A DNA stretch of 64,000 nucleotides from Otis tarda (lineage: Eukaryota; Chordata; Aves; Otidiformes; Otididae). Where the stretch lies: positions 57,495,463 to 57,559,462 of the forward strand of contig CM048554.1 of NCBI GenBank assembly GCA_026413225.1, written 5' to 3'. The position numbers were made by a program, and so were the translations under genes. Below are positions 37,088 through 51,200 of this stretch, piece after piece. Each line of letters opens with the position of its first letter. Position 1 is the first letter of the stretch. The notes under the pieces are model-generated. The model had not been told where the DNA came from, did no database searches, and worked only from the letters and a program-made list of their open reading frames with translations.

Positions 37088-37260
37088 CTGAGGAGACTGC
37101 AGAAGATGGCAATAAAAACAGTCAATAGCTACAGAACATGACATATAAGGACAGGAAGCAGCTGGGGTTTCTTAATCTATGAAGAAAACAGGAAACTGAC
37201 ATGATAGCATCCAAATCATTAAAAGTATGGAAAAAAGGTGTAGTTTATTTATGTCTGCTG
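37088..37260 (+). mobile_element. Probable old CR1 fragment
   Basis: The stretch GCTGAGGAGACTGCAGAAGA, then AAGCAGCTGGGGTTTCTTAA, then ACATGATAGCATCC and a run of AAATCATTAAAAGTATGG resembles diverged CR1 sense sequence for the region before the RT C-terminus. In younger copies that region encodes the motif [17 protein letters not shown]. Similarity is patchy and the edges are uncertain. An unrelated intron sequence remains possible. Confidence 0.45.
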
Positions 37261-38665
37261 TGAACAAGGAAATGGTGGACCAAATGGCTTTGTTCTGCAT
37301 AAAGGAATATTCAGTTTACGAATGATTACATGGGCAGTTTGCACAGTGTCCACTGCTGGTGTAACTCAACACACATCTGTCAAGACTGATGCAAGTACGT
37401 TATCACTATAATTCCATTGGAGGAGTAAAACAGAGGACTCTCAAGGTCAGCCCATCTCAATTTTACTTTGAGCTCATAAATAAATGAAAAACTTCCACAG
37501 GATCATTGGAAGGATTTTCCTTAACATGCAAGATAAACACATTGTCTCAAATATGTAAACTATTAACATTTGTTGAAATAGGAATATCTAAATCTGGCAG
37601 TTCTTAAAAGGTTGGAAAGATGGGGGAAGGAGTATATAGAAGTGTACACATAAAAAAGAAACGTAGCAACAATGTATGTAATGGATATCAACAAAGCACT
37701 ATTTCTAGCGAAATACTGATTATAGTTAAGCTCTAATTACATGCTCTAGAGATAATTTCTGGTATTTAAGCTGAAACTCTAACTTTATTTCAAAATTTCA
37801 GTGACTTCTTCACCCTTAAATGCTACCTACTTCGGAATATATTCTGATACATTCTGTTTTACACTGCTGTACACAATTCGAGGTTGACAAGAACAGTAAG
37901 TTTCCTCTCCAGTTTCACTAATGATGATTTCCAGAGGATGAATGGCAGTTTAGCAAAAAAACACTTGCAAGGTTATGCTTGAATATGGTAAACAGTTTAA
38001 CAAAATTTTTAACAAGTCTCAGAAAACAGTTATTAAACCAACTCTACTGTGTTACAAGAAAAACTATAAGCAAAGATCATTACAGCTGCTTCATGATTGG
38101 CTTTTTATTTTGGGCTTGGTTTTTTGTTTTTTTTTTTTCCCCCCAATTCTTCTACTGCAGGGATGGCAGTACTGTTAAAAGAAGAACAGATAAATATTTC
38201 CCTTAGGTATGAGTTAATGACTCTCTCTAACCATATTCATTATCTCAGTAATTTACTTTTCTGTAAGTCTGTGTATAAGAAACTAGACATATTTCTAAAC
38301 CTTGTCTCAATTCAGATCAGTTAAATATCAAGATGGTAACTACAGTTACTACAACTATCCTGATCTCTATGCTTACCCTATGTGGCCTATTTTGTTGCTT
38401 TTTGTGCCTGTGAAGCACATTTGCTTATTAAGAAATGGTGAAAAATCAGAGTAAGGTGTTCTAAATACGGTTTACATCTTGTGTGATAAAGCATAGTATA
38501 ATAGCTGTGATGAGGACCATGACCACAGCATACAGCCCATGGCCAAGCCCAGCGGCACATGTGAAGAAGCTATGAAGCCACTGTCCTTCACAAGAATTTA
38601 GAATAACCATGAATACTGTCAGGGAACTCAGCTCACATAATAGGACACAGCAGTTGGTACCAGGT

Positions 38666-38747
38666 TCTGTCCTCTGCTGTATACTTAGCAAAAAAGACAG
38701 ACTGCTGGAGAATGTGTGTTCCCTTTCCTCTGCTGCATACCTAGCAG
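38666..38747 (+). repeat. Spaced direct repeat, about 24 bp, period about 54 bp
   Basis: TCCTCTGCTGTATACTTAGC and TCCTCTGCTGCATACCTAGC lie about 54 bp apart, differing at two positions. This is a local tandem duplication with partly diverged spacer. Confidence 0.8.
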
Positions 38748-41700
38748 TGGAGAAGGTATGAAATCATTCTTTACTTAACATTGAGAAATAGGGTGTCAGG
38801 AGTTCCTTCTCACTGAAGATCTGCTTTTTAGGTAAGAAAGCACTCAGAGTAGGTCTCTCAGGCAGCAGGATGGGATTCTAGGGTGAAAGACTTCTATAAG
38901 AACAATAGGTAAAAAGGTCCTTCAGCAAAAGGAAATTAAAGGACACCATCTTTTCCTCCTTCTTTATATCTCCCAAAATCTGAGGGGATCAGCAGAATTA
39001 CTAGTGAATAGGGCCTGGATAACTACAGTTTAAAAACGTGCTCTCATTCATTACACCTCGCCCACCGCAGTCCCAGATGGGTAATGGCAAAGTCAGTAGT
39101 TTAGAGTGGATGGTCCCTGTGACTGAGAGCCTGGAAGAGAGTAAAGAATGAAAAATAAATCGAATACTTGCTGATCCAGCTAACACGAAAGTCAAGGAAA
39201 TTAGCAAAGCTCCTTGAGAAATGTCACAGCTTTCCATTATCTGAGTGAACAACTCTGCATTGGATTTGAAGCCTAGGAGGAAAAGATTGCAGGACAGCAA
39301 ACTTCACTTAAAAAAGGAAAATCACAGGTTGAGCTGTTTATTCATTAATAGGAGAATCTCTTCCTTTATACTTGATAAGGTTGGGAAGTATTTTGTCTCA
39401 GAAAAGCCTTTTTTTTTTTTTTTTTTTTAATACAAGGTATATTCATTCACTTATGCAAAACTCCTGAAGGTAAGCAAGTGAAAAGTGATTATATTCATAT
39501 GATTTCCAGTATGTTTGATTTTGGCTAGAGAAAATAAATGAAAAAGTTTGCTGGAATAGTACAGTGGCTTTTATTATTCATAGAAAAAAAGTATAATAGA
39601 CCAACATGCATAAGTCATGGAGAAATAATCTAAACATAACACATTGGTACTTCCTGTTCCAATCAGAAGAAAATAAGAACACACAGTTCATTGTTTATTG
39701 TAATTGTTAGGCAATCATTTTACTTGGTTAAATCTAATGGTATAAGGTACTATTCAGACAATAGTTCAATATTCAACAAATTCTTATTCTCATTAAGAAA
39801 AATAACAGCATTGCCACTGCTATTGGTACTTCTCCTACTGTAAAGTATTACTGTATTTATTAAAATCACAGAAAATCCTCGATGTCTGGTTCAGATTTCA
39901 GCTACACCTTTAGTTTATCAATCCATATGCCTACATATTTTTTAACTAGTCCTGGTAATAGTTCAATGTGTTAGGGCAAATAGGTACTATGGTTTTTGAG
40001 TGTTGAGTTTTTGAGAGTGATAGGGTAAATAAAGTTCACCCATCTTGATCACAGATAATTCATCAGCTGGATTAATTTTTCTTTTACCTATATATTTGAC
40101 TATTTATAATTCTACTTAAAAATAATATGCAGTCCTGATCACCAGGTGTGTATTGCCTCCTAAAATCAGTTTACATTCTTGCTGATGTCCATTAATGGCT
40201 TTAAAGATTTAAATAAATTACGCCCTAAACTCTTAATGGCAGTTGTGAGCTACAGTTTTTGTGAAGCAATGAAAGTGCCAGATGTATCTTCAAATGTAAA
40301 CAATTGCTATGCACTTATTTCTTTTCTTTACAGATGTGTTGATTTTGGATGTAAGAATAAACTTTGCTTTCAGTAGAGTCCTGCAGGTTTGATTATTACA
40401 GGATTTACTGCCTCATGTGAATCACTGAAACAGCACTTAAGAAAGAAGCCTGAAATGAAGATCGCAGTATAAATAATGTAACAGCTGGATATTCAATCAC
40501 AATTGAGGATTTTGAGAAGCTGTGTGTTATGTTGTTTGAGTTTCTTTTAACATCAGGAAATGTAAATAAGCAACTGACACACTATAATCATAAAATCAAA
40601 CTCTGTACAATTAGAATTTGAAGCCGCAGAGCCCAGGAATCAAATAATTATTTTTCATAATCTTAGGGTGGACTGATCAATTGAATTTGGTCTGACTTTC
40701 AGCATGCATTTGACTGAAACCGTCAATTTAAACCTGCACGTAATATTTGCTGGATCTGAAATCAGATTTGTGTGTAGTAAGTCAGTCATAAACCAGTAAA
40801 TTTTTTGGAGGTGAAGTTTAAAAAAGATATTATAAATGAAAGTAATGGAAAAGGAGTCACCAGAAAGAATAAAGTGGGGAAAACTCCACAAAATCCAAAA
40901 GAAGATGAGTTTACATTTTTCAACACTCAATTTCAGAGTGTACATAAACTTCAGATTGGCTACTGATATTAACCAGAAAAAATCTTTGATGGACTGAATT
41001 ACAGACTCAGTACACTCCCTTCCCACCCTCAAATCATGGCATGAACTACAAGAAAGATGCCATAGAATGGATTTGTCCTTGAATTAATGTGTATTGGTTA
41101 TCTGCTGAAATCTATATATTCTCAAGATCAGATGCAGCTGAAAACAAGGACAGTTTCGATTGTTAAATGCATTTTGTGCTGTAACGGATTTCAGTAGCAT
41201 TAGGAAGAACTTAAAAATTCTTTATTTTTACCCTTTTTAGTGACATTATTTGTTAAGTAAACTACTGCAGAATACAAATACAGCAAATAATTTATTTCCA
41301 TTTTTGCTGATATGTGTTGTTAGCCCTTAATTATCATATAATTTAATTATGGTGAGATCTGCTGACATGATTGGAAGGTCTGTGCTGCTTCTGTGGGCCA
41401 ACTATTCCCTGTGTTGGAAACTAGTTTCAGGAATTCTTTTTTGCTTTATTTTTATTATCGAAACTTGCCACTTCAGCTATTTGGTGTAAGCAAGCACAGA
41501 GGGACTTATTGTTTGGTTTTGAAGTACACAGCACACTTACTTGCAAGATTGAGTACCTGATTATCCAATAAATATTAACATAAGATATTTTACTCTGCAA
41601 ATCATTGTATTCTGATACCTGACACTAATGACTTCTTCTATTTCCTTTATTTTTTCAGTTGATGCACAACTTTCATGGTAACAACATAATATTTACCAAA

Positions 41701-41761
41701 TATTCTCTCAGATATAACATGAAAAACCATAATGAATATATTAAAAAAAAAAGAAGCTTAC

Positions 41762-42200
41762 CTGACCGTCCATCTCGTTGAAAATCCACATGGTACCATT
41801 CACCATCATTCACCTTCTTCTGCAAGGCTTTTATTTTTATAGTACCTGATCCCATGTCTAACAGTAGGTAGAGGTGGCCATCAAGCATCTCAATGGCAAA
41901 AAAATCAACCTTCACCATCTGTGGGTGTTTGGCATCTTTTTGGTGCCTTGGTTTTCCATGACTGAAAAGAATCAGGCCATTTGGCTCAGTTGTACGGAAG
42001 TCAAATGATATTGAGCCTGTTTTCTTGGCATTCCACTTTGGCAAAGAGATGAAAGACTCTGGTGTTTCAAATGTGATTGGATCTAAGGTTGCAACATTCT
42101 CACATTTAAATGCTACAACCCCATGAATCTTCATTTTAGGATCTCCTTGCTTGGCAAGTCGAGATAACTCCAACCTGACATCATTATTTTTATATACAAC
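41762..42200 (-). CDS. NRXN1: NRXN1 exon: end of LNS2 and first two-thirds of LNS3
   Basis: Internal exon of neurexin-1 alpha, a presynaptic single-pass adhesion protein that binds postsynaptic and secreted partners through six LNS (laminin/neurexin/sex-hormone-globulin) domains. The minus-strand frame gives 146 codons plus one base. It opens with [20 protein letters not shown] (tail of LNS2), then [18 protein letters not shown], the start of LNS3, and closes with [17 protein letters not shown]. The acceptor is a pyrimidine tract ending TTGCAG and the donor is G|GTAAGC. Entry phase is 0 and exit phase 1, which matches the next exon. Residues such as [18 protein letters not shown] point to NRXN1; the paralogue NRXN3 differs at many of these positions (from memory). 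Compared with remembered mammalian NRXN1 I see only about two changes (MV for MI, ALQKK for ALLKK). The open frame continuing upstream of the acceptor is intron, not an N-terminus. Confidence 0.96.
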
Positions 42201-45200
42201 CTGCAAGCAAAGCAGAGACGTTACTAACAGGAACTTGACCATTTTAACCAAACAAATATAGTCCTGAATAGGCATATTATTTAAAGGATAATAATGATAG
42301 TATACGAATATGGTAATTCACATACACACAAAATTAAATAACTATTTTCATTGACTAATGATTTAATAATAGTTTTCATTAAACCAAACAAAGTTGCTCT
42401 AAAAATAACCCTAGAGTTAATTCAAGCAATCTGAAAGAATTCACACATAATTTATACCATCAGTCGCAAATTAGCTTGCATGGCCTTGATTGCTTAAAAG
42501 CCCTCTTTGCACAGCTATGATGCTACATTAGAAAAGAATTAGATTTCTTCTTCATCTAAAACCTTTGTCACTGCCTTAACTCTTCTGTTCATGTACAGAA
42601 AATGTACCAAGGTCAAATACTTTACAATTTAACATCTTTTCAGTTTGTCCTTGTGGCTGAAGAATAGTAGCATCCATGGTATTCATGAAGCTATAAAATA
42701 GGGAAACTAGTATCATACACATGAAACCAGTCAAAACCAGAACAATCTTTGAGCCAGTTCAATTGGACAAAAATTAAAACCACTTACGTATTTTCCCTGA
42801 CTGAAGACTTTTCTGACAAAAATGAAAGACAATATTAGTTTTAAATCCAATTGACCTCCACAGCAAATATTCTTACTTCAAATCAACATTTACTTTGCCC
42901 AGAGAAGCCTGTCATGATATAACCATTTCGCAGGGTTATTGTCTTTATCAGCATATTCTGAAATTGCTGCTATTTCTGTGTTGTCTGAGATACAACAAAT
43001 GCTTAAATGAAGTTCCCCAATAGCAAAGGTGGGCACAAGTATTTTGTCAATATTTAAAATTATTCGATAAGTGATATAGTCAAGTTAAAATACCACTGAA
43101 GGGTGGAATATTAATGCATGGTGACAAAACCTAAAACCTCTGTTTTTAAGGTTAAGCCTAAATTAGAAAGCAATTTGGACCAAAAGCAACAGCTCAGAAG
43201 ATCAAAACACTTCGTGTTGAAGCTTCTTCATCTACAGATGCTATACAATTCAAGATTAGATCATGTCTGGCCCCTCATCCAGTGTTCCAACTATACAATG
43301 TAGTCCAAACTTGTTCAGGGGACCAATCAATAGTTCAGACTTTACATCCCTGTTAGAGGTTAGAAGGTGCTTAATGAATGCTTAGGGTAGAGTTTCTAGA
43401 TTAATTTCCTCTGAAGTCTGGTCTGAACACAGACGAAACCCATTCTGCAAACTGAACTGACACATAGTAAGTGGAAGAGATGAGGGATGCACTACAGAAC
43501 TGTGCTACTGTTAGAAATCAAAACACTAGCATACACACAACCTAGGATGGTATACTGCACAAATGATAGCTGCTATTAAAAAATTGTGTTTAAATATAAC
43601 AGAACACTAAAGAAATGATAGATCAACAATTTTTTTTACTGTAATATTTGTGTTGTTTCAAGTTATATCATTACCCACCCAGGAAATTTCATCATAAGCC
43701 ATGGCAGAATTATTCTACCACATTAAAATCATGTCCCAAAAGCTAATAAAAAGCCTGTTTTTCCATTGTATTTCAGAGTTCAGTACAAATACTGCTGTTC
43801 ACACTAGAACTGTGTCTCCAAAGACAACAAATAAACCTCACTGTGGATTCCCGATAGCAAAAATTATACTCTGCCACAGAGAGGCAGATAACGTGTTGTC
43901 TTCTTTAAGTGAAGATATCAGAAGTGACTAGAATTGGACTAGCTTGTAATCTTAGAGAATAAGGATCCATATTTATACTTATCAAATACCTCTGTAACAC
44001 CTCAGAGATCACAGATTATGCAATGAAATTTAGAAGAGTTCTAGAGAATAAGCACATGCAAGTGATGTCCCATTGGGGTGACTTTCTGTCTTTAGATTGA
44101 AGAATGCCGAAAGGCAGAAGAATGCAGCAAGGAGCCAGTAGCCTGGCAAGCAATATTACTTAGAGATATTGCGTCTCATGAAACACCGGCCACTTTTTAC
44201 GATAAGAGGGATTTTGGATAGCTTCCACCTCATTTGAAGGAGTTACAGGGGACAATCTTTCTAGAATAGACTGAAAAGCATTAAACAGAGGCTAGAGGAT
44301 ATGATGTAAAAAGGAACAAGTGGACTTTCATTAGAATTAAATCATGCTGTTGACAATGAAAGTAATGAAGGCAACAAAGAAGAGGAGAATTCTTTAATTG
44401 CCTACTGAACAAAGGCAGGTACCACAACAATACAAATAAATGTACAAAGATAATTTCTTGTTAATGGAAAAATTCAAATTGTCTGATATTAATGAAAGTT
44501 GGTTGACTCAATAATAAAATTAGTAGTAAATAACTACGTTAGAAAAACTGAGCAGACAAAAGGAGAGCTAAGCTTTCCTTGATGTCTAAACCAGCTCTAT
44601 ACTCTTTGAAGTAATTTGCCAACTCAGAAACAATAATTTTTAGTAAATATGTTTCAAGGACCTGATGGACAAAGTGCAAACAGGAATACTGGCAATAGTT
44701 TTCTCATAACTTGTCACCAGCTCTATAAGTAGCTTAATATATAACATATGAGGGAAAAATTGCTAGAGCACTTTACTAAGAGTGGCAAATATTGGGAATT
44801 TTATGCCACCAATATTAAAACATTCTTGGTTACTGAGATGCGAATAATTCCATCTTATTATGTTCATTGTGTGGAAATTGAATAAAGTCTACGTCTATGT
44901 TTTAAAGTGTTTATGTTCTAAGTTTTAGGATATTTATATTCTTTTAATCTTATGAAACTGAAAATTTGGAACTGAATTATCAGGGATAATTAGTATTAAA
45001 ACAGGAATATATGAACCATAACTGAAAACTATAATTGAAATGAACTGTAAACTATTAACTGAACACAGCTGGCACTTGGAAGCCCATTTCCTGGTGTTAT
45101 GCTGAGGTTCTTACCCCTCTCCCCATCTCCTTGTCCATGAAAGATGTACTCAGCCATCAGTGAAGCACAGCAATAAGAAAAAAAAGCAACATGCTCACAA

Positions 45201-48200
45201 AGAGTACTCATTACATTTCGGTAAAAGAACTGAACAGTACGGAATAATTCTGAGACTAATATCTGCTTTATAACTTATGGAGGTATATGCTTCAGAATCA
45301 ATAGCCTCTAGGGTACAAATAATTTACACCCATGTACTATTTTCCGAGGATTCTGCTTTTAATTTTTTTTTTTTTTTCCTTCTGGGTATATAAGGACAAA
45401 CATACGTTTAATACGGTTTATATTATCTGCTGCTATTTCCATCTAAGACACTCAACATATTGTTCTTTAATGTCAACTCAGCACATTCTCCTTCCCATAG
45501 AGACATGGATCCACAATTATTCAAGTGAAGGTTATTTACATTGGAGAAATATTTGAACCGCATTCACCTTTACTCCTACACAAACTACCAGTCAGTATCC
45601 TTGCACTGCTATGTGCTTTCCTAGCATCTACTGGGCTGGCCCTGTAAGAGTTTGCTTGCTTTTACACTGGCTCCCATACCTGAGCAAAACCAACATAATT
45701 TTCCTGCACGTTAAATTGCAGCCCTCAGGGAATTGTATCGTGCTATTAAGAGCACCTTGAATTTGTCTTCTATTCACTGTATTATTTTCTCTTAATATTA
45801 ACCAAGGTTCAATACCTCAGTCATTAAAAAATATATAATTACCTTATTCTTGGAAACTGCAAAAGGTCACCTAAACTCCCAAGAAAAAAGAAGCAGTTAG
45901 CAATTCCCTGCATAACTTGCAACTGAGCTATCCAAAGCAAGGAATAAATTTGTTTTCTGTGAGAGAAAGGGCAGACCTACATATCATTTTACAATCAAGA
46001 TAATGAGCTCCCTTTGCTACCATCTAGGCCAACCACATGCTGGGTAACTTACAATATCACAGTGCTGAGTCTTAACAAATAAGTCCAGCTAAGAGACAGC
46101 AAATATTAACTTAAGCTCAGCACTCGCTTTAACATGGTCTGTAGTCATCTTGGAACACAAGCAAAATTAGTTCATTCTTCACAAAGCTATATCATGTATA
46201 TAATTTATTTCAAGCCAGAGCCCTTGTAAGAAATGAACTCTACAAATGTATTAAGAATTCACTACAGATCTTGGCACTCATCATGGCAGGTGCCTTCAAC
46301 AATAAAAAATGTAGCAGAGCAGCCAATGAAAATATATTAATAGATCAGCAATGTATAAACATATGAATGACTTTGAAAAAAGGTGAATGCGAAGCCAAGG
46401 ATTTTACTGTTGATATTAGAGATGTATCCTAAACATACAACAGTTCAAATATCAAATTAAAAAGTCAGTATAATAAAAACATTAATATCAACAAAACCCT
46501 ACCAGTTCTTTCTACTGAACCTATCCCATGAAATTTAAAACCATGAAAGATGTGAAAGTATCCAGATTTCAACACCATTTTCAATTCAAAGTGCAGCCCG
46601 TTCCACATTAGAGATTTCTTTTTGTATTTTGTACATCAAATACTATGAGTGAAGAAATGGCATTACTCTTAAATACTACAGAATACTGACCAACTCCGCT
46701 AGCAATAGCCTTTCAATCACTGTGATTAAAAGCCTTTAAATTACTATGAAGCATTTCTTTCAAAGTAGTTTATATTATTAAAACCAAATATGATCCTTAA
46801 GGAGCTAATCATGTCACCTAATTTGCAGCATCGAGGTTTCCTTGAGAATCAAAGAGAAAGCAGGAGTTCAGAGCACTTACATTATGATCTTGCTCTGAAG
46901 AGCTTTTCTATTTACTTAATAGGGAGGTAAGGAGAAAAAAAAACTTTTCTAAATGCAGTTTTAATGAATGGATGAACCCAGTATCTAAATCTGTTTGAAA
47001 AAATTAATCTCATAAATCCTTATGTTACCATAAAGCAGTAATTTCATGTTTTCATGAAAACTGGATCACCTAGTGCAAACAATGGCAGTTAATTCTCTCT
47101 AAAATGGAGACTAATGTCATTCAAAATGGCTCAGGTAGGTACTGCTAGCCTACAATTTTATGATGCACGGTGAAGTCAGCAGGAGGTAATTTACTGATGT
47201 CAGAAACTGTAGCAATGGGACTTGCAGTAAGTGAAGCCTGAGGCAATTTTATCAGCCTACTTTAACAGCCACTAGAATTTTCTTGCACATTGAGAACTAC
47301 CTGGTGCATAAAGCATCCCATTCCCCAGAAATCCAAATGCAGAACTGATCATTGAGGGTTATCATGGGTTTTTTTTAGTATTTGCTGAATGGTTTTGAAC
47401 TAATCTATGAACGTCAGCTTCTCACAGGAGACTTGTCATTTTGCTAATATGCCTCAAATCATTTCCAAGCTCCAAAATGAATATATCAAGGAACACAATA
47501 ACCTACAGATAATTTATGTAAAATTTAAGGAGCCCCAGTTCAAAAGTTTGCAGTCGGATGTATTTCTGAAACACAACGTGAAAGCACACAATATTAATGA
47601 CAACAGCTATTCAAGCCTCTGGGATTACTCAACTTTATAAAGTGACTGTTTTCTGAACACAGAGAAGAGATTAACAGGTATAATGAAAGCTCCAAGGAAA
47701 CAATTTATTCACCCTCAAATGAAATGGTTTTAATTTTGCTGGGGTGGATATGTATGTGTGTTTGGCGGTGGTAGTGTGGAACATTTAGAAAAGGGCTCCT
47801 TTTGAGTACCAAAACAAAATTCAAGTGTCTGTAGGGTCCTACTGAGTGAGAGGTAAGCCTCAGGACAACTGGACAGGGTTTCATGGTATAGATATATAAG
47901 CTCCTGTAGAAAACAAGAGTACATGCGTTTTGCTGCAGTATTTTAGATCACTGAACATGGTCTGGGAAAGTGCTCTGCAAGTTTCAGTTCAAAGAAAGCT
48001 TGACTTAATAGAGCTAGGAAAAAAAAGCAGCATGTCTAATCAACTACACTGCCACAAATTCCATGGACTATATATCTGGGAGTTTCACATTCTCCTGCCT
48101 CTTCTTCCTGTGCACTCCGAGCATCCAAAACTGTGAACTGGAAACAGAGCACAATCAACTCTCCATGCACTCTACTAAAATTGGACTTGGCTCTTCCATG

Positions 48201-51200
48201 GTGACAGAAGAGGAAAGAAACTCACATGAAGGCTATTGACTGTACAAGTCCAAAGGTGCACCGAGCTGCTTAAGTTATGCAATAGAAGGAAAAAAAAAAA
48301 AAAAAAAGAGTATTTAATGATTGGAAACATGTAAAATGGCTTTATCAGACTTGCCCCCTCTCAGGGCAGTGGCTTTTGAAAAATATTAAATGGACTTTTT
48401 CAAGGCTAACATATTGTTCATATAGGATGATTATATACTTTGTTCTTCTGTATATAGCTTTAGATATAACAAGTATATTTAAAAATCAGATATACTCTCT
48501 GCAGACTACTTTGTCCTACAAGGTTGAAAAGAAAGAATCATTCGAACAATTCTTGCTCTTAACCTGCATCTGAATGCCTCACAGAAAACGTAACTTCTCC
48601 TTGCTTCTCTGTAAAATGGGTACGCCATTTCCTCATACGGTAGAAACTTGCGTGAAGACTGAAGTTTGCACTATTAGCATCAGGTCTAGTGGAGCAAGGT
48701 CCAAAGCCAGTCATATTCACCCACATATTTCCTATGGAGTGTCATCCCCTCCCATCTTCTTTTTAATGAAGATGGCAGCCACTATGACAAAAAGAGTATG
48801 ATATTACAACTTTCTAATATGCAACTACAGAGTACAGAGAACAGTGGTCACTCAAATAGAAAATGTACCAAATCTGGTCAAAAGCTACAGTCAATAAAAT
48901 CTGAGCTTGAACAATACATGTCTCAAGGTAAACATAACAGTGTAATATACTGTGCCATGATACTACACTCGTCTAGTTCTTTAATGTCACACTGAATGGC
49001 TAACTAGAGACAATAAATTTGTGATGTTTATTGTTTCTGTAACTAAGCAATGTAAACATTTTCTGCATTCATCTTTCTTAATATTGCAGGATATATTGCA
49101 CATCAGACATTTTAAAAACTTCTGTCACTGAAAGCTGACATACTTAATGCACACAAATATATGTTCTATTAAAATTGCTTATTATCATATCCCTGCAAAT
49201 TCTAGGAAGGCAAATAGATACCAAAAATAAGAGTAAAAAATTTGCATAATTATATGGAATTCCACTACAAAATCAATATCACAGTGTAACATCTGAAGGT
49301 TCACTGTAGACTATCCGAAAATCATCACTGCCCTATCCCCAAACAATGATGTTAAATAATGCAAAAAAAATGGAGCAACAAATAGCTTATAATTTGGTAC
49401 AGGGAAGATACCTTAATTACTCTCAGGCAATTAAAAGGCAATGGTTACAAACAGTTGTAGAAACTAATCCAGTACTAACAATTAAAAAACCCAGGTATTT
49501 GTGACTGTTACAGGGCATTGTTTTGAAAAACTTTTTACCTGCTCTTCTTTAGATTCACTGTGTAGTAGTGGGAAAGTCACCTCAGTTTCATGCATCAGTC
49601 ACCTATTTGCAGAATTAAAACAGTTGTGATAGCTGACCTTTCTAGGCAAACTGTTCTCTTCTGCTGGAGTTTCTAATACTGATCTCAGAACTGTTTGTTT
49701 CTTTTCTCTCACACTTTGACTGACTAGAGACATCTAAAAGAGGATGCCAGAGAACGCCTTTTTATGTTCTAGGTTACTGGCATATTATTTAACATATTCT
49801 ATTAGCAGAAACTAGAAAAAAAAATTTCCAACAACCTTGATAATGGAAGTGTTATGTTTTTCACCCTGCTGTGGACAGAAGTCTTTTGAAGATCTTTTTT
49901 ACCCCTCTTCAATAGACTATTTTGTTATTCCTTGTATGCCCTGCTGTCAGCTGCAAGACTGCTAAATGTGGTTGCTATGCTTTCTGTTTTTAGGAAATGG
50001 GTTCAAGTTTTCCTTTTTACCATTTTTTTTTAAATGTCCCATGGCAAACACTCAGAAATTTCTTGGCAACATCTAAATTGCAGAATTTAGGAACAAATTG
50101 GTTCCACAGAAGCTCAATCAGCTCACAAGTAGGAATAAAGCCTTTACCAAAACATACACCATTAAATAAAATCAAGAGAAACAAGAATCACCAAAAGTAA
50201 AATAAAATCTACTATTTGAGGCAAAAGCAGCTTTGCATTAATACATTACACAAAGTATAAGGAAGAAAACATATTATATTACCCAAAGACTGTTTGAGAA
50301 AAGAAAGGGCTACAGGAGCCTCAATTGTTGTGCTAGATTTCAGCTTTTTCTTCCCCTGTCTTTCACAGTGCAGCAAGAGTTAGCACAGATTAATTCTGCA
50401 GAAAAGTCAGAAACAAGCTATTTTTCCTCTTTCCCCATTAACCATTCCTGTTCAAGATCAAGCACAAGAACTCTCTAGAGCCTGCAAGAAAGAGGCACTG
50501 TAAAGCAGAATACAATAATTACCATTGCAGGGTTCAGGTCTTATTTCTTTAGCATAACATTTGTTATATGCTAGATTTTTCCAATCTTTACCACTTAAAG
50601 CTTTAAATTTAAGATCAGAAAATACAGGAATACGGGAAAAGGCACAAATAATGTAAATTTAAAAATGAATGTTCTAAGAAACATCTCAACTCAAGTACAT
50701 CTGAAAGCAATGTGACAGAAGTACCTAAAATCTGAGCTACCTTTAATTAGTGTAGGAGTTGTATGGGAAAAATAATGGAAGTGGTCACAAAAAGAGCTAA
50801 AGAATAATCCTCAAACTAAAGAGAAAAGCTAAAATGTACCCAACACAGAATCCAAGTTTTGGAGGTCAGTGATCCGAAGATAAACTAAGAAAAACTTATT
50901 AATAAAATCAATTACCAATATATGTAACCCTAAATGTCTGCAAATGTTTGAATAGATATTTTTTTCCATATTAAAACCGTTTGAACACATATAAAAACAA
51001 CCGCGGGCTCCACTTAAATGCAAAACATCAGTTTTGCATATCCTTTAGTGAAATGAGGGGGATTTATTCCACCCCTCACTAGCTTTCCTTCCTTCAGCCT
51101 CTCCCATCAGTATCTTACTAGCTGCCAATTTACAGCTCTTAACCTTATTACTTCTCCAGAATAATAAATACCCAACTGGCTTTTTCTTCTCTTTCTCTCT

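Larger units (their letters stand above)
30934..41761 (-). other. NRXN1: NRXN1 intron between LNS3 exon and EGF-B exon
   Basis: A complete 10.8 kb intron with GTAAGC donor and CTCAG acceptor. It contains a solo ERVL LTR (32613-33753, opposite strand to the gene), a CR1 fragment (35268-35845, same strand), a probable older CR1 fragment (37088-37260) and T-rich runs near 38121-38140 and 39411-39428. The rest is AT-rich with nothing recognised. Confidence 0.9.

Noticed and set aside
40655-41032. 125-codon minus-strand open frame
   Set aside because: It is rich in Phe, Ile, Leu and Lys as expected for random AT-rich DNA, with no recognisable family.
42201-42275. Signal-peptide-like start ([14 protein letters not shown]) in frame with the LNS3 exon, suggesting an alternative N-terminus
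   Set aside because: The hydrophobic residues come from translating the pyrimidine tract and acceptor of the intron. No promoter-like sequence is seen upstream, and the exon has a normal acceptor in the known phase.
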